Origin: Planococcus sp. APC 4015 | GTDB taxonomy: Bacteria > Actinomycetota > Actinomycetes > Actinomycetales > Microbacteriaceae | Assembly: GCA_030407505.1 (NCBI GenBank) | Contig: JASDDH010000008.1 | Coordinates: forward strand, 1-64,000 | Length of the DNA stretch: 64,000 nt | Direction: 5' to 3' | Part shown: piece after piece, positions 1 to 8,673 of the stretch | How positions within the stretch are numbered: the stretch's first letter is position 1 | Layout: the number at the start of each line of letters is the position of its first letter | Made by a program: the position numbers and the translations under genes | Notes under the pieces: generated by a model | Told to the model about the DNA's origin: nothing | The model's database searches: none | Seen by the model: only the letters and a program-made list of their open reading frames with translations

Positions 1-699
1 GCAGTCACCGGCCCAGTAGTCCTCCCAGAACTGCGGATCGGTCCTCCCGTTGAGCGAACCGCCGCCGACGAAGCCGTCGCCGCCTTCGGCGCGCAGCACC
101 TCGACGCCCCGCGCCGACATGTACGGCCCGAAGACGCGCACGCGGTCGCGCACGCGTCGCGAGGTCTCGAAGAACTGGTCGGCGTCGGGAGTGCTGTCCT
201 TGATCGCGACGATCGCGTCGACATCCGCCAGGCGATCGGCCAGATCGCTGTCGATGTCGATGCCGGTTCCGTGCGGCCAGTTGTAGACGACGAGCGGACC
301 CGACACCCGCTCTCCGATCTCTTCGTACCAGGCGACGACCTCGTTCGGGAACAGCTTGATGTACGGCGGTGCGGAGGCGAGGACGCCGTCCGCGCCGGCG
401 CCCAGCGCGTGTGAGGCCAGCGTCTGCACGTTCTCCGCCGTGTTGGAGGTGCACCCCACGAGCACCCGCATCCGCCCCGCAGCCGCGGAGACCGCTGTCT
501 CTGCGACCGCCCGCCGCTCGTCGACGCTCTGCGAGAACCACTCGCCGCACGTGCCGTTCACGACCACGCCGTGCATGCCCCGATCGGCATACTGCTCGAT
601 GAGGGCGTGCAGCGTGTCGGTGTCGAGCTCACCTGTCTCGGTGAACGGTGTGACCACCGCGGGGAAGTAGCCGGCCCAGTCGACATCATGGCGGTCCAT
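1..699 (-). CDS. DapA/NAL-family aldolase (partial, 3' end outside window)
   Basis: The 233 visible codons match the dihydrodipicolinate synthase/N-acetylneuraminate lyase family, TIM-barrel enzymes that form a Schiff base with a pyruvate-type substrate. The key elements are present: a GTCGE variant of the GTTGE motif near residue 49, the Tyr of the YN-x-P motif (about Y139) and the Schiff-base lysine in AIKDS (about K167). The start at 699 is preceded by AGGAGAAC. The C-terminal part lies beyond position 1. It is the last visible gene of the leftward operon that begins with the VOC gene at 6892, 31 bp after the fused FAD dehydrogenase. Family members in comparable clusters include the pyrroline-4-hydroxy-2-carboxylate deaminase of hydroxyproline catabolism, but substrate cannot be read from sequence. 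A diverged relative lies at 38455-39387. Confidence 0.85.
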   Translation of the reverse strand, partial: MDRHDVDWAGYFPAVVTPFTETGELDTDTLHALIEQYADRGMHGVVVNGTCGEWFSQSVDERRAVAETAVSAAAGRMRVLVGCTSNTAENVQTLASHALGAGADGVLASAPPYIKLFPNEVVAWYEEIGERVSGPLVVYNWPHGTGIDIDSDLADRLADVDAIVAIKDSTPDADQFFETSRRVRDRVRVFGPYMSARGVEVLRAEGGDGFVGGGSLNGRTDPQFWEDYWAGDC

Positions 700-730
700 C
701 AGTGCGTTCTCCTGTTCGTCATGCGTGCGT

Positions 731-3424
731 TCACGTGCGCGCCCGGTCGACCGTACGGTCGACCGAGAACCTCTCATCGAAGGGTGAGGATCCGGCCGGA
801 TCGACGATCATCTCGGCGATCCGCCGGGCGTAGATGGGCGAGAAGGTGAAGCCCGTCGACGCGACGCACGCGTAGTAGCCGGGCACCTGCTCGGACTCGC
901 CCACGATGGGCGAGTAATCGTCGGTGAAGGCGATGATGCCCGACCAGGTGCGCAGGACGCGCACGTCTTCGAGCTGGGGGACGACATCGAGGGCCACCCG
1001 CAGGTTGCCCGCCGCGCTCCGCCACGTGGTCGGATACCGGCGCGGATAGTCGATGGTCGGCGTCGGCCATCCGCCGCCGATGATGAACGACCCGTGATGG
1101 GTCTGCTTGAGGGTGAGACGGCGACCGATGTGCTGGACCATCGACGGGAGCAGCTCCGGACGCGCCTCGGTGACGTTGACGTGCAGTCCTTCGCGACGGA
1201 TCGGGAAGCGCAGGCCGACCATGGCGCCGAGCTCGCCGGCCCATCCGCCCGCGCAGTTCACCACGCGTCGGGCGCGGATCGTGCCCGCGCTCGTGCGGAC
1301 CGTGAAGCGGTGACTCGCCGAGGCGTCGACGTCGATCGAGAAGACCTCGACGCCGGTGCGCACCCGCGCGCCGTTCTCGATGGCACGGCGGGCGTAGAGG
1401 GGCGCGACCACGAGCGGATTGGCGTGGCCCTCGAGGCCGCAGTAGGTGGCCCCGATGACGCGGTCCGAGAAGTACGGTGCGCGGTCGCGCAGCGCGGAGC
1501 CGGTCAGCACCTCGGTGTCGATCCCCGCCTCCTCTTCGAGCACGTGCTTCTCGTGCAGGAGGGCCAGCTGTTCGGCCGTCTCGGCGACCATCCAGCCGCC
1601 CGTCTGGTGAAGACCGATGTCGGCGCCGAGCTCGTCGCCGAGCGTCTTCCACAGGGCGTACGCCTCGACACTGGCTCGAGCGTCGCCGAGCAGACGGGAC
1701 CGATCGGCGCCCGTGCCCTTGCCGGAGAGCTGGTGGATCGCCAGCTGGAAGTGGAAGCTGCCGGCATTCGTGCCCGACGCCTCGCGATTGAGCTGACCGC
1801 GCTCGATGAGCTCGACCTCGACGCCCTCCCTCGCGAGGTAGTGCGCGACGGCGGCTCCCGCGATGCCTCCGCCGATCACGAGCACGTCGGTGTCGGTGAC
1901 GACTCCCCCGGTGCGGGCGATGACGTCCGTCGGCACGACGTCGGTGCGCTCCGGTTCGAGGGGGGCGTCGTCCTTCGCCGCGAACAGTCCCGGGTCCAGG
2001 ACCTCCGCATCGGCCACGGCCGCGATCGGCACCGGCCGCAACGGCATGCGCGGCGTCGCGGGCGCGATGTCGCCCACGGGCACGCCGCGCTCCTGCGCGA
2101 TCATCGCCGCGATGTGGCGCCCGCACATACGGCCCTGGCACGGTCCCATGCCCGCTCGCGTCAGCGCCTTCACCGCGCTCACCTCGGGAGCCGTCTCCAC
2201 GGCCGCGCGCACGTCGCGTTCGAGGACGCCTTCGCAGCGGCAGACGATCGTCGAGGGCTCGGCGAGACCGAAGATCCCCTCGCCCACGCCGTACATGCGT
2301 CCCGTGGCCCGAGTGAGCGCGCGGCGGCGGCCGAGTCGGCGCAGCAGAGGCGCGACGGCGGCCGCCGCGGCATTGGCCGTCATCATGCCCGCATCACGCG
2401 CCGCCGCGAACGCGGCGATCCGGCCTTCGTCGGCCGCGACGGCCGATCCCTCGACGCCGGCACCGTCACCGGCGGCGTAGATGCCCTCGACGGCGGTGCG
2501 GCACCAGTCGTCCTTGCGCACGACCGGCCCCCCGAGGTCTTCGCTGTCGAGGAAGGCGCATCCGACGAGGCGCAGGAGTTCCGTCGTCGGGGTGAAGCCG
2601 TAGCCGACGCAGAGGACGTCGGCGTCGATCGTCTCCTCCGTTCCGGGGACGACCTGCCACCGGTCGTCCGCGCGCGCGTGGACGACGCGCTCCACGCGCC
2701 CATCGCCCTCGGCGCGCACGACGATGCGGCGATACCGCAGGGGGATGCGGCGCGCGATCAACGTGGACTGGTACTTCGCGGCATCAATGAGCAGACCGAC
2801 GTTGCCCGGCGCCGAGGCGGCGATCTTGACGAGGTCGCGGGGCGAGGGTGCGGGACCTGCCTCGAGCGCGGTCACGATGTTCGCGCCGTACCCGGCCAGC
2901 TGCGCCGGGAAGGCGAGGGCCACCGGGCCCGAACCCGCGAAGACGATCCGCTCGCCCGGCACGAAGGCCTGCGTCTTGGCGAGGGTCTGCAGACCGCCGG
3001 CGGTGATGACACCCGGCAGCGTCCAGCCGGGGAAAACGACCGGACGATCGTGCGCGCCGGCGGCGACGATGACCCGTCTCGCGCGGAGGGGGGAGACGGG
3101 GTCGCCGTCGGTCTGCACCATGGCGACCCAGTCGTCCCCCTCCGCCTCGAGGTCGATGACACTCGAGCGCAGCATCACCGTCGCCGCACTCGCCTCGACC
3201 TCGTCGATCAGCGTGCGACCCGCGAGGTACTGCGCGCCCATCGCCGGGGGGTCGGTCACCCGCATGCCCGGACCGGGCTGCTTGTAGACCTGACCTCCCA
3301 GCGTGGGGCGCTCGTCGATGAGCACGGTGTCCAATCCCGCGTCCGCCGCCGAGGAGGCTGCGGCCATTCCCGCCGGACCGCCTCCGACGACCAGGACGTC
3401 GTACACGTGCTCATCGACAGCCAT
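731..3424 (-). CDS. fused FAD/NAD(P)-[BFD 2Fe-2S]-DAO oxidoreductase (HcnB-HcnC-like)
   Basis: This 897-residue protein joins two flavoproteins that are usually separate subunits. Residues 1-390 are an FAD/NAD(P) pyridine-nucleotide-disulphide-type domain (GGGPAG at 14-19, second nucleotide motif GSGP near 164). Residues 395-434 carry a BFD-type [2Fe-2S] cysteine set (C395, C397, C429, C434). Residues 512-890 are a D-amino-acid-oxidase-fold domain (GGGIAG at 518-523, then an EASGTNAGSFH flavin-contact segment). The same modules make up hydrogen cyanide synthase HcnBC, octopine/nopaline oxidase and D-hydroxyproline dehydrogenase. An HcnA-like small [2Fe-2S] subunit is not seen in this locus. 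The start lies 3 bp after the stop of the solute-binding protein gene, so translation is probably coupled. The expected role is dehydrogenation of an amino or imino acid brought in by the adjacent transporter. Confidence 0.85.
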   Translation of the reverse strand: MAVDEHVYDVLVVGGGPAGMAAASSAADAGLDTVLIDERPTLGGQVYKQPGPGMRVTDPPAMGAQYLAGRTLIDEVEASAATVMLRSSVIDLEAEGDDWVAMVQTDGDPVSPLRARRVIVAAGAHDRPVVFPGWTLPGVITAGGLQTLAKTQAFVPGERIVFAGSGPVALAFPAQLAGYGANIVTALEAGPAPSPRDLVKIAASAPGNVGLLIDAAKYQSTLIARRIPLRYRRIVVRAEGDGRVERVVHARADDRWQVVPGTEETIDADVLCVGYGFTPTTELLRLVGCAFLDSEDLGGPVVRKDDWCRTAVEGIYAAGDGAGVEGSAVAADEGRIAAFAAARDAGMMTANAAAAAVAPLLRRLGRRRALTRATGRMYGVGEGIFGLAEPSTIVCRCEGVLERDVRAAVETAPEVSAVKALTRAGMGPCQGRMCGRHIAAMIAQERGVPVGDIAPATPRMPLRPVPIAAVADAEVLDPGLFAAKDDAPLEPERTDVVPTDVIARTGGVVTDTDVLVIGGGIAGAAVAHYLAREGVEVELIERGQLNREASGTNAGSFHFQLAIHQLSGKGTGADRSRLLGDARASVEAYALWKTLGDELGADIGLHQTGGWMVAETAEQLALLHEKHVLEEEAGIDTEVLTGSALRDRAPYFSDRVIGATYCGLEGHANPLVVAPLYARRAIENGARVRTGVEVFSIDVDASASHRFTVRTSAGTIRARRVVNCAGGWAGELGAMVGLRFPIRREGLHVNVTEARPELLPSMVQHIGRRLTLKQTHHGSFIIGGGWPTPTIDYPRRYPTTWRSAAGNLRVALDVVPQLEDVRVLRTWSGIIAFTDDYSPIVGESEQVPGYYACVASTGFTFSPIYARRIAEMIVDPAGSSPFDERFSVDRTVDRART

Positions 3425-3427
3425 AGA

Positions 3428-4282
3428 TCAGCAGCCGTCCGGCATCTCGGGCATCGTGGGCGCCATCCACTTCGTGTACAGCTCCTCGAGCGTGCCGTCG
3501 TCCTGCGCCGCGCAGAGGAACGCATCGAGCTGCTCCACCAGCGCGGCGTTGTCCTTCTGCACGCCCCACGCACCGTAGTACAGGCTGAGCGGCTCGCTGA
3601 GGTCGAGCGCGGTGAGCTGTCCGGGGTTCGAGCGGTCGTACTCGGCGAGGATGTAGTCCTCGACCAGGACGGCGTCCGCGCGGCCCGAGGCGACCTCGAG
3701 AAGAGCCGAGTTCTGATCGGGGAACCCTGCCACGGTCGCGTTCGGGAAGGTGTCCTTCACGAGCTGCTCGCCCGTGGACCCCTGGAGGGCGGTGATCACG
3801 ACGCCCTCCTTGTCGTAGTCCTCGATGGTCGAGCCGAGCTCGGAGCCGGGCGCGACGCCGAGGATCGTGGCGTAGGGCACGTAGCCGCGGCTGAAGTCGA
3901 TGACTTCCTTGCGCTCGTCGGTGGCACCCAGACCGACCGAAACCATATCGAACTGCTTGGACTGCAGGCCGGGGATGAGGCCGTTGAAGTCGAGGTTCTG
4001 GATGTCGAGTTCGACGCCCATCTCCTCTGCCAGCAGGGTGAGCAGGTCGACGTCGTAGCCGCTGGGCTCGTCGCCCTCGAGGAACATCTGCGGCTTGTAC
4101 TGCAGGTTCATCCCGACCACCAGGGTGCCCGGGGTCATGAGTCCGCTGTCGGCCGCGTCGGCGTCGGTGTCGGCGGTCCCGCCACCGGCCCCGCCGCTGC
4201 AGGCCGCGAGCATCAGTGCCGTCGCCGCGGCGGCGGCGACGAGAGGCACACGGAGTGCCTTCCTGCTGAATCGTGCGTTCAC
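3428..4282 (-). CDS. polar amino acid ABC transporter substrate-binding lipoprotein
   Basis: A 284-residue family-3 solute-binding protein. The N-terminus is a lipoprotein signal (basic MNARFSRK, hydrophobic stretch, lipobox LAAC with the lipidated cysteine at about residue 28). The rest is the bilobed SBP_bac_3 fold with typical strings such as GYDVDLL and FDMVSVGL. I chose the GTG at 4282 because GGAGA lies 6 bases before it; an in-frame ATG at 4294 has no ribosome site. The protein is anchored outside the membrane and delivers ligand to the permease encoded at 4357-5136. The operon order is VOC, ATPase, permease, binding protein, dehydrogenase, aldolase. The substrate is likely a small amino- or imino-acid-like compound. 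Confidence 0.88.
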   Translation of the reverse strand: MNARFSRKALRVPLVAAAAATALMLAACSGGAGGGTADTDADAADSGLMTPGTLVVGMNLQYKPQMFLEGDEPSGYDVDLLTLLAEEMGVELDIQNLDFNGLIPGLQSKQFDMVSVGLGATDERKEVIDFSRGYVPYATILGVAPGSELGSTIEDYDKEGVVITALQGSTGEQLVKDTFPNATVAGFPDQNSALLEVASGRADAVLVEDYILAEYDRSNPGQLTALDLSEPLSLYYGAWGVQKDNAALVEQLDAFLCAAQDDGTLEELYTKWMAPTMPEMPDGC

Positions 4283-4356
4283 GTGATTCTCCATTCGATG
4301 TGATTTCGGGGATGCGGAGGTGGTGCCGGGTCGTGAGGATCGGAGGACGGAGCGCG

Positions 4357-5136
4357 TCACCGGGGCGTGTAGACGGTGCCCGTCGCCGGGGTGACCGCCT
4401 TCACACGTGCGGCGAGCGCCTCGATCGTGCGGCGTTGACGTGCGCGAAGCGTGCGGCCCACCACACCCAGCGGCGGCCTCACATAGGCGCCCTCGATGAG
4501 GCGGAAGACCAGGTCGATCGCGAAGGCGGCGAGCACGTAGATGATCGCGGCCGCGGTGTAGAGCACGAAGGGCTGGAACGTGGTCGCGACGAGGTTCTGC
4601 GTGACGCGGACGACCTCGAGCAGACCGATGACGGTGAAGGTCGAGGTGTCCTTGACCATGCCGATGAACATGCTGCCGATGTTGGGCAGGGCGATCTTGA
4701 TCGCCTGGGGCAGCGTGACGGAGAAGAAGATCTGCGACGACCGCATCCCCAGCGCCCAGCCGGCCTCGGTGTGGCCGGCGGGCACGGCGAGCAGAGCGGA
4801 ACGGAAGATCTCTGCGAAGAAGGCGCTGTAGAGGAGCGAGAGCGCGATGACGCCGGCCTGGAAGACCGTGAACCGCACGCCGAGCACGAGTGCCAGTCCG
4901 AAGTACACCCAGATGACGCTCACGAGCGCCGGGACGCCGCGGAAGATGTTGATGTACGCCGAGGCGATCCAGTTCACCGGACGCGGCGCCGAGCGCAGGA
5001 CGGCCAGCAGCAGACCGAACACGAGCGAGATCGCCAGTCCGACGATCGCGACCGAGAACGCGGTCCACAGTCCGGCGAAGAGAGCCTCCCGGTTGTCCCA
5101 GATCAGGCTCCAGTCATAGTCGAAGATCGACATCAC
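4357..5136 (-). CDS. polar amino acid ABC transporter permease
   Basis: A 259-residue HisM/GlnP-family inner-membrane permease. About five hydrophobic segments are visible (residues 20-50, 60-85, 90-115, 165-185 and 200-220). The cytoplasmic loop has the EAA-type signature that contacts the ATPase (the ALGMRSSQIFF region followed by LPQAIKIALPN). A basic tail of about 40 residues follows the last helix. The start overlaps the ATPase stop by 4 bp (ATGA), which indicates translational coupling. Only one permease gene is present, so a homodimer is likely. It works with the ATPase at 5133-5933 and the binding protein at 3428-4282. Confidence 0.9.
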   Translation of the reverse strand: MMSIFDYDWSLIWDNREALFAGLWTAFSVAIVGLAISLVFGLLLAVLRSAPRPVNWIASAYINIFRGVPALVSVIWVYFGLALVLGVRFTVFQAGVIALSLLYSAFFAEIFRSALLAVPAGHTEAGWALGMRSSQIFFSVTLPQAIKIALPNIGSMFIGMVKDTSTFTVIGLLEVVRVTQNLVATTFQPFVLYTAAAIIYVLAAFAIDLVFRLIEGAYVRPPLGVVGRTLRARQRRTIEALAARVKAVTPATGTVYTPR

Positions 5137-5933
5137 ATCACCGCCCGGAGGAACTCGCGAGCACGATCGCTCGTGCAGTTGTCGTAGAAGCCACGGGGTC
5201 CGGATTCGACGATGCGGCCCTCCTCCATGAAGACGTTCAAGTCACCGATCTCCTTCGCGAAGCCGAGTTCATGGGTGACGACGACCATGGTCATGCCGGT
5301 CTCGGCCACTTCGCGCATCGTCTTGAGGACCTCGCCGACGAGCTCCGGATCGAGCGCGGACGTCGGCTCGTCGAAGAGCATGACCTCGGGATCCAGCGCG
5401 AGCGCCCGCGCGATCGCGACACGCTGCTGCTGACCGCCGCTCAGCTCGGCCGGGTAGTTGGCGGCCCTGTCGATCAGGCCCACACGGCGCAGCGTGACGG
5501 CGGCCTTCTCGCGGGCCTTCTGCCTGCTCATCCGCTGCACCTTGCGCAGCGGGAGGGCGACGTTGTCGAGCGCGGACAGGTGCGGGAACAGGTTGAACTG
5601 CTGGAAGACCATGCCCACGCGCCTGCGCAGCTCGAGCCGGCCTCCGTGCTTGCCGGTCTCGCCGGGCAGACCCGGCCCGAACTCGACGCCGTCCACGCGC
5701 AGAGACCCCGCGTCGGGTTCGGCGAGGAGGTTGATGCTGCGCAGAACGGTCGACTTGCCCGACCCGGAGGGACCGAAGAGCACGACGTGCTGGCCGCGCT
5801 CGATCGTGAGGTCGATGTCGAAGAGGACCTGGGTCTTGCCGTAGGTCTTGCTGATGCCGCGGAGTTCGATGAGCGGCTGGGCGGTGCGGGCGACCGAGGC
5901 GGCACCGTCCGCCGCGGGGGCATGGGCGTTCAT
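5133..5933 (-). CDS. polar amino acid ABC transporter ATP-binding protein
   Basis: A 266-residue GlnQ/HisP-type ATPase. Walker A is GPSGSGKS at 54-61, the ABC signature is LSGGQQQ at 164-170 and Walker B is VMLFDE at about 184-189; a D-loop and switch histidine follow. An extra glycine-rich insert (residues 86-100) is a common variation in this subfamily. The start at 5933 has GGAGG seven bases upstream and overlaps the stop of the VOC gene by 4 bp. It energises uptake through the permease at 4357-5136. A close functional counterpart lies at 44183-44980 in the second island. Confidence 0.92.
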   Translation of the reverse strand: MNAHAPAADGAASVARTAQPLIELRGISKTYGKTQVLFDIDLTIERGQHVVLFGPSGSGKSTVLRSINLLAEPDAGSLRVDGVEFGPGLPGETGKHGGRLELRRRVGMVFQQFNLFPHLSALDNVALPLRKVQRMSRQKAREKAAVTLRRVGLIDRAANYPAELSGGQQQRVAIARALALDPEVMLFDEPTSALDPELVGEVLKTMREVAETGMTMVVVTHELGFAKEIGDLNVFMEEGRIVESGPRGFYDNCTSDRAREFLRAVM

Positions 5934-6892
5934 GCGCGCACCTCCGTGACGCTGACGTAGAGGCCGTCCGGGTCGCGGAAGTAGGCGTAGCGCCAACTCC
6001 GCTGCTCGTCGATCCTGATCTCGCAGGGCTCCCCGACGAGGTCCACGCCGATCGAGCCGAGGTACGCGATCGCCAGATCGAGGTTGCGCGCGCCGATCGA
6101 GAACTCGAACGTGCCCAGGTGCCCCCACTCGCCGCGCATGTCTGGCCCGGCGGGGGTCTGCTCGACGATCTCGAGCGATCCGCCGTGCGGGCTCATCAGC
6201 AGCATCATCCGCTGGCTCGGGGGCTGACGTCCGACGTCGAGGAACCACTGGTTCATCGGCTCGTTGACGCCGGCCATGTCGAAGAGCTTCGTGGTGAAGC
6301 CCAGAGACCGGTAGAAGGCCTCGGAGCGATCGGCGTCGCCGACGCCGAAGGCGACGTGGTTCACACCCTGCGGACCATCGGGGTAGGGCCAGCCCGATTC
6401 GAGGGAACGCCACTCGATGAACTCGATCTTCGCCCCGTCGGGGTCCTTGACGTACGAGAGGCCGCACCGCGTGTCGTGCGGCTCGAGGACCTGGTCGTTG
6501 GGCGCCATCAGCACGTCGTGACCGGCCGCGACGAGCCCTTCGTGGAACTCCTCGTACGACTGCACGTGGATGCACACCTCGCAGATCCCCGGCTCGCCGT
6601 AGGCGAAGCCGTCGGGCAGGGGCGGTGCGGGACGGTTCGTGATCTGGACGAGCTTGATGCCCGCACGGCCGAGCACCGTCGGCTGGGTGCTGCGCAGATA
6701 GACGACGCGCGCGTGGGTGTCACGGTGACCCGTGATGGACTCGAGCCCACCGAGGGGTCCCGTGCGGTCGAAAGCGACGTCGACGAAGCCGAGCTCGCCG
6801 TAGAACCTCAGCGACGCATCTATGTCGGAGACGCCGATGCCGATGTGGTCGAGACCCAGCAGGGTTCCGAATCGGAAGTCTGGTGCGTTCAT
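5930..6892 (-). CDS. two-domain VOC (glyoxalase/extradiol dioxygenase-fold) protein
   Basis: A 320-residue protein made of two vicinal-oxygen-chelate domains: residues 8-165, beginning with LDHIGIGVSD, and residues 173-318, beginning with VNHVAFGVGD. Candidate metal ligands in the first domain are the histidine of LDHIG, a histidine in the CIHVQ strand and the glutamate of AKIEF. The second domain keeps the first histidine but lacks an obvious second one. Members of this superfamily include extradiol dioxygenases, 4-hydroxyphenylpyruvate dioxygenase and glyoxalases, so the reaction is not predictable. The start at 6892 is supported by GAGGA six bases upstream. It is the first gene of the operon that runs to position 1, and it is controlled from the operator-rich region at 6893-7069. 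Confidence 0.8.
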   Translation of the reverse strand: MNAPDFRFGTLLGLDHIGIGVSDIDASLRFYGELGFVDVAFDRTGPLGGLESITGHRDTHARVVYLRSTQPTVLGRAGIKLVQITNRPAPPLPDGFAYGEPGICEVCIHVQSYEEFHEGLVAAGHDVLMAPNDQVLEPHDTRCGLSYVKDPDGAKIEFIEWRSLESGWPYPDGPQGVNHVAFGVGDADRSEAFYRSLGFTTKLFDMAGVNEPMNQWFLDVGRQPPSQRMMLLMSPHGGSLEIVEQTPAGPDMRGEWGHLGTFEFSIGARNLDLAIAYLGSIGVDLVGEPCEIRIDEQRSWRYAYFRDPDGLYVSVTEVRA

Positions 6893-6963
6893 GTCGTGTC
6901 CTCGCAGCATGGTCGTTCGCGTGTTTCGGGTCACGCGCGGACGACCGTGGTCGTTGGAGTGAT

Positions 6964-7037
6964 GGTTGCATAACGAACACTTGTCCGCAATACGCACAGA
7001 TGCGTTCGTATTGCGATGATCCGTTCGCATACCGTAC
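6964..7037. promoter_or_regulatory. array of four 15-bp operator-like palindromes between divergent operons
   Basis: The 177-bp gap between the VOC operon and the first SDR holds four copies of a GTNCG-N5-CGNAC-like palindrome. They lie at 6964 (weak left half, intact CGAAC right half), 6983-6997 (GTCCGCAATACGCAC), 7004-7018 (intact left half) and 7023-7037 (GTTCGCATACCGTAC). Start-to-start spacing is 19, 21 and 19 bp, about two helical turns, so bound dimers would sit on one face. A separate perfect 9-bp inverted repeat (CGCAATACG/CGTATTGCG) spans 6986-7015. Related sites lie near 39411, 42385, 43298, 47813 and 49201. I assign them to the IclR-family regulator encoded at 43372; that is inference. 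Confidence 0.65.
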
Positions 7038-7040
7038 ATT
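7011..7040 (+). promoter_or_regulatory. candidate promoter of the SDR operon
   Basis: TTGCGA at 7011-7016 and TACATT at 7035-7040 are separated by 18 bp and lie 30 bp before the SDR start. The operator copy at 7023-7037 occupies the spacer and part of the -10 element, the position expected for repression. Confidence 0.45.
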
Positions 7041-7069
7041 ATTGACAGCTCACCCAGGAGGTTGATCCC

Positions 7070-7855
7070 TTGACCCGCGATGCTCTGAAGACCGACGGCG
7101 CCCCGGACCCGTCGGTCGCGCGCACTCTCCAGGGCCGGCGCTTCCTCGTCACCGGAGGGGCGCGCGGCATCGGTGCCGCGATCGTCGACGCCCTCGCCGC
7201 ACACGGTGCGCGTGTCGCGGTCGTCGACCTCCACGCTCCCGCATCCCCCACCGCCTGGCCTTTCGTCGCGGCGGACGTGACCGACGAGGCCGCGCTGACG
7301 TCCGCGATGGAGCACTTCGCGTCGGAGGGCCCGTTCGACGGACTGGTCGCCGCCGCCGGGATCGTCCCGCAATGGCATTCCCCTGCCTCGATCGACCTCG
7401 ACGATTTCGACCGCACGATGTCGGTGAACGTGCGGGGGCTGGTCACGGCGATCAAGGTCGTCGCCGCCGACATGACCTCGGGCTCGACCATCGTGGCCAT
7501 CGGCTCGCTGAACTCGTGGAAGGGCGATCCGAACCTCCTCTCCTACGTCGCGAGCAAACACGCCGTCCTCGGCGTCGTCCGCTCCACCGCTCTGGCCCTC
7601 GGACCCCGCGGCATCCGCGCGAACGCCGTGGCCCCAGGGCCCGTGGCCACCGAGGCCCTGCTGTCGCGCATCGACGGACGGGCCGCGGCGACCGGAGTGG
7701 AACGCGACACCGCGCTCGCACGATCGGCGGAGGCCACGGCGCTGCGCCGCCTCGCCACGACACAGGACGTCGCCGACGCGGTGCTGTTCCTGTCGTCGCC
7801 CCAGTCGGCGGCGATCACCGGGCATCTGCTGCCCGTCGACGGCGGAATGCTCTGA
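7070..7855 (+). CDS. SDR family oxidoreductase
   Basis: A 261-residue classical short-chain dehydrogenase. The nucleotide motif TGGARGIG is at 28-35 and the catalytic Y-x3-K is at Y159/K163 (SYVASK), with the usual S-containing GSLNSW strand before it. The C-terminus ends in ITGHLLPVDGGML, typical of the fabG-like group. The TTG start is supported by a strong AGGAGG at 7056-7061, eight bases upstream. It is the first gene of the rightward operon and is followed 10 bp later by a second SDR. It probably oxidises or reduces a hydroxy/keto intermediate in the pathway controlled by the operator array upstream. Confidence 0.88.
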   Translation: MTRDALKTDGAPDPSVARTLQGRRFLVTGGARGIGAAIVDALAAHGARVAVVDLHAPASPTAWPFVAADVTDEAALTSAMEHFASEGPFDGLVAAAGIVPQWHSPASIDLDDFDRTMSVNVRGLVTAIKVVAADMTSGSTIVAIGSLNSWKGDPNLLSYVASKHAVLGVVRSTALALGPRGIRANAVAPGPVATEALLSRIDGRAAATGVERDTALARSAEATALRRLATTQDVADAVLFLSSPQSAAITGHLLPVDGGML

Positions 7856-7865
7856 GGAGAACACG

Positions 7866-8624
7866 ATGACCGCACTGGAAGGGCGCACCGCCCTCATCAC
7901 CGGCGTCTCCGGCGCGATAGGGGGCCAGCTGGCGAGGGTCTTCGGCCGCGAGGGTGCGACGGTCATCGGCACGTACCGCACCAGGCGCGCGGCCGCGGAG
8001 AGCGCGCTCGCATCGATCCCGGCGGAACGCCGCGCGCTCCTGCAGGCGGGATTCGGAGGCGGCGACAGCGCGCGTGAGCTCTGGCGGGATGCGCTGGCGG
8101 CGGGCCCGGTCGACACCGTCGTCGTGAACGCCGCGGCGATGGCCCCGACTCCCCTGATCGGCGACGACGACGAGTGGGATGCCGGATGGCAGCAGTCTCT
8201 GCAGGTGAACGTCGTGGCCGCATCCACTCTCATGAGGGAGTCGGCCCGGGTGTTCGCCGAGCGCGGTTCGGGATCGATCATCGCGATCTCGAGCTGGGCG
8301 GCCCAGCAGGGCAGCCGCATCCCGGACCTCGGCGCCTACGGCGCGTCCAAGGCGGCTCTGCGCAACTTCGCCCAGACCCTCGCCCGCGCCTATGCACGCT
8401 CCGGCGTGCGGGTGTACACGATCGCACCGGGGGTCGTCGACGGCGGAATGGGGACCGCCGACCTGGATCCGGATGAGGTGCGCGCCGTGGCCGAAGGACT
8501 CACGATGGGCCGGCACGTGGAGGTCTCCGAGATCGCCGAGCTCGCGGCGTTCCTCGCGTCAGACCGCTGCCCCAGCCTCACCGGATCGACGATCGACCTC
8601 AACGGGGCTTCCTACATCCGGTGA
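7866..8624 (+). CDS. SDR family oxidoreductase
   Basis: A 252-residue short-chain dehydrogenase with GVSGAIGG near the N-terminus and catalytic Y158/K162 (YGASK). GAGGAGAA precedes the ATG. It is a recognisable paralogue of the SDR at 42522-43286: both have WAAQ after the catalytic serine, ARAYA and APGVVD in the C-terminal half, and both end in NGASYIR. That likeness ties the two dehydrogenase islands together. The nucleotide-binding loop is followed by a TYRTRRAA segment, so basic residues there may favour NADP(H); this is inference. It lies in an operon with the SDR at 7070 and the dehydrogenase at 8674. Confidence 0.87.
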   Translation: MTALEGRTALITGVSGAIGGQLARVFGREGATVIGTYRTRRAAAESALASIPAERRALLQAGFGGGDSARELWRDALAAGPVDTVVVNAAAMAPTPLIGDDDEWDAGWQQSLQVNVVAASTLMRESARVFAERGSGSIIAISSWAAQQGSRIPDLGAYGASKAALRNFAQTLARAYARSGVRVYTIAPGVVDGGMGTADLDPDEVRAVAEGLTMGRHVEVSEIAELAAFLASDRCPSLTGSTIDLNGASYIR

Positions 8625-8673
8625 TCCGCACGGGATCACCGCTCAGCACGACACTTCGGATCGGACGCGCTTC

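Noticed and set aside
1094-4303. Long rightward open frame of more than 1000 codons opposite the FAD oxidoreductase and binding protein genes
   Set aside because: It is a GC-bias mirror of the real genes: no domain, composition rich in Arg/Ala/Gly, no ribosome site, and the minus-strand proteins are clearly conserved.
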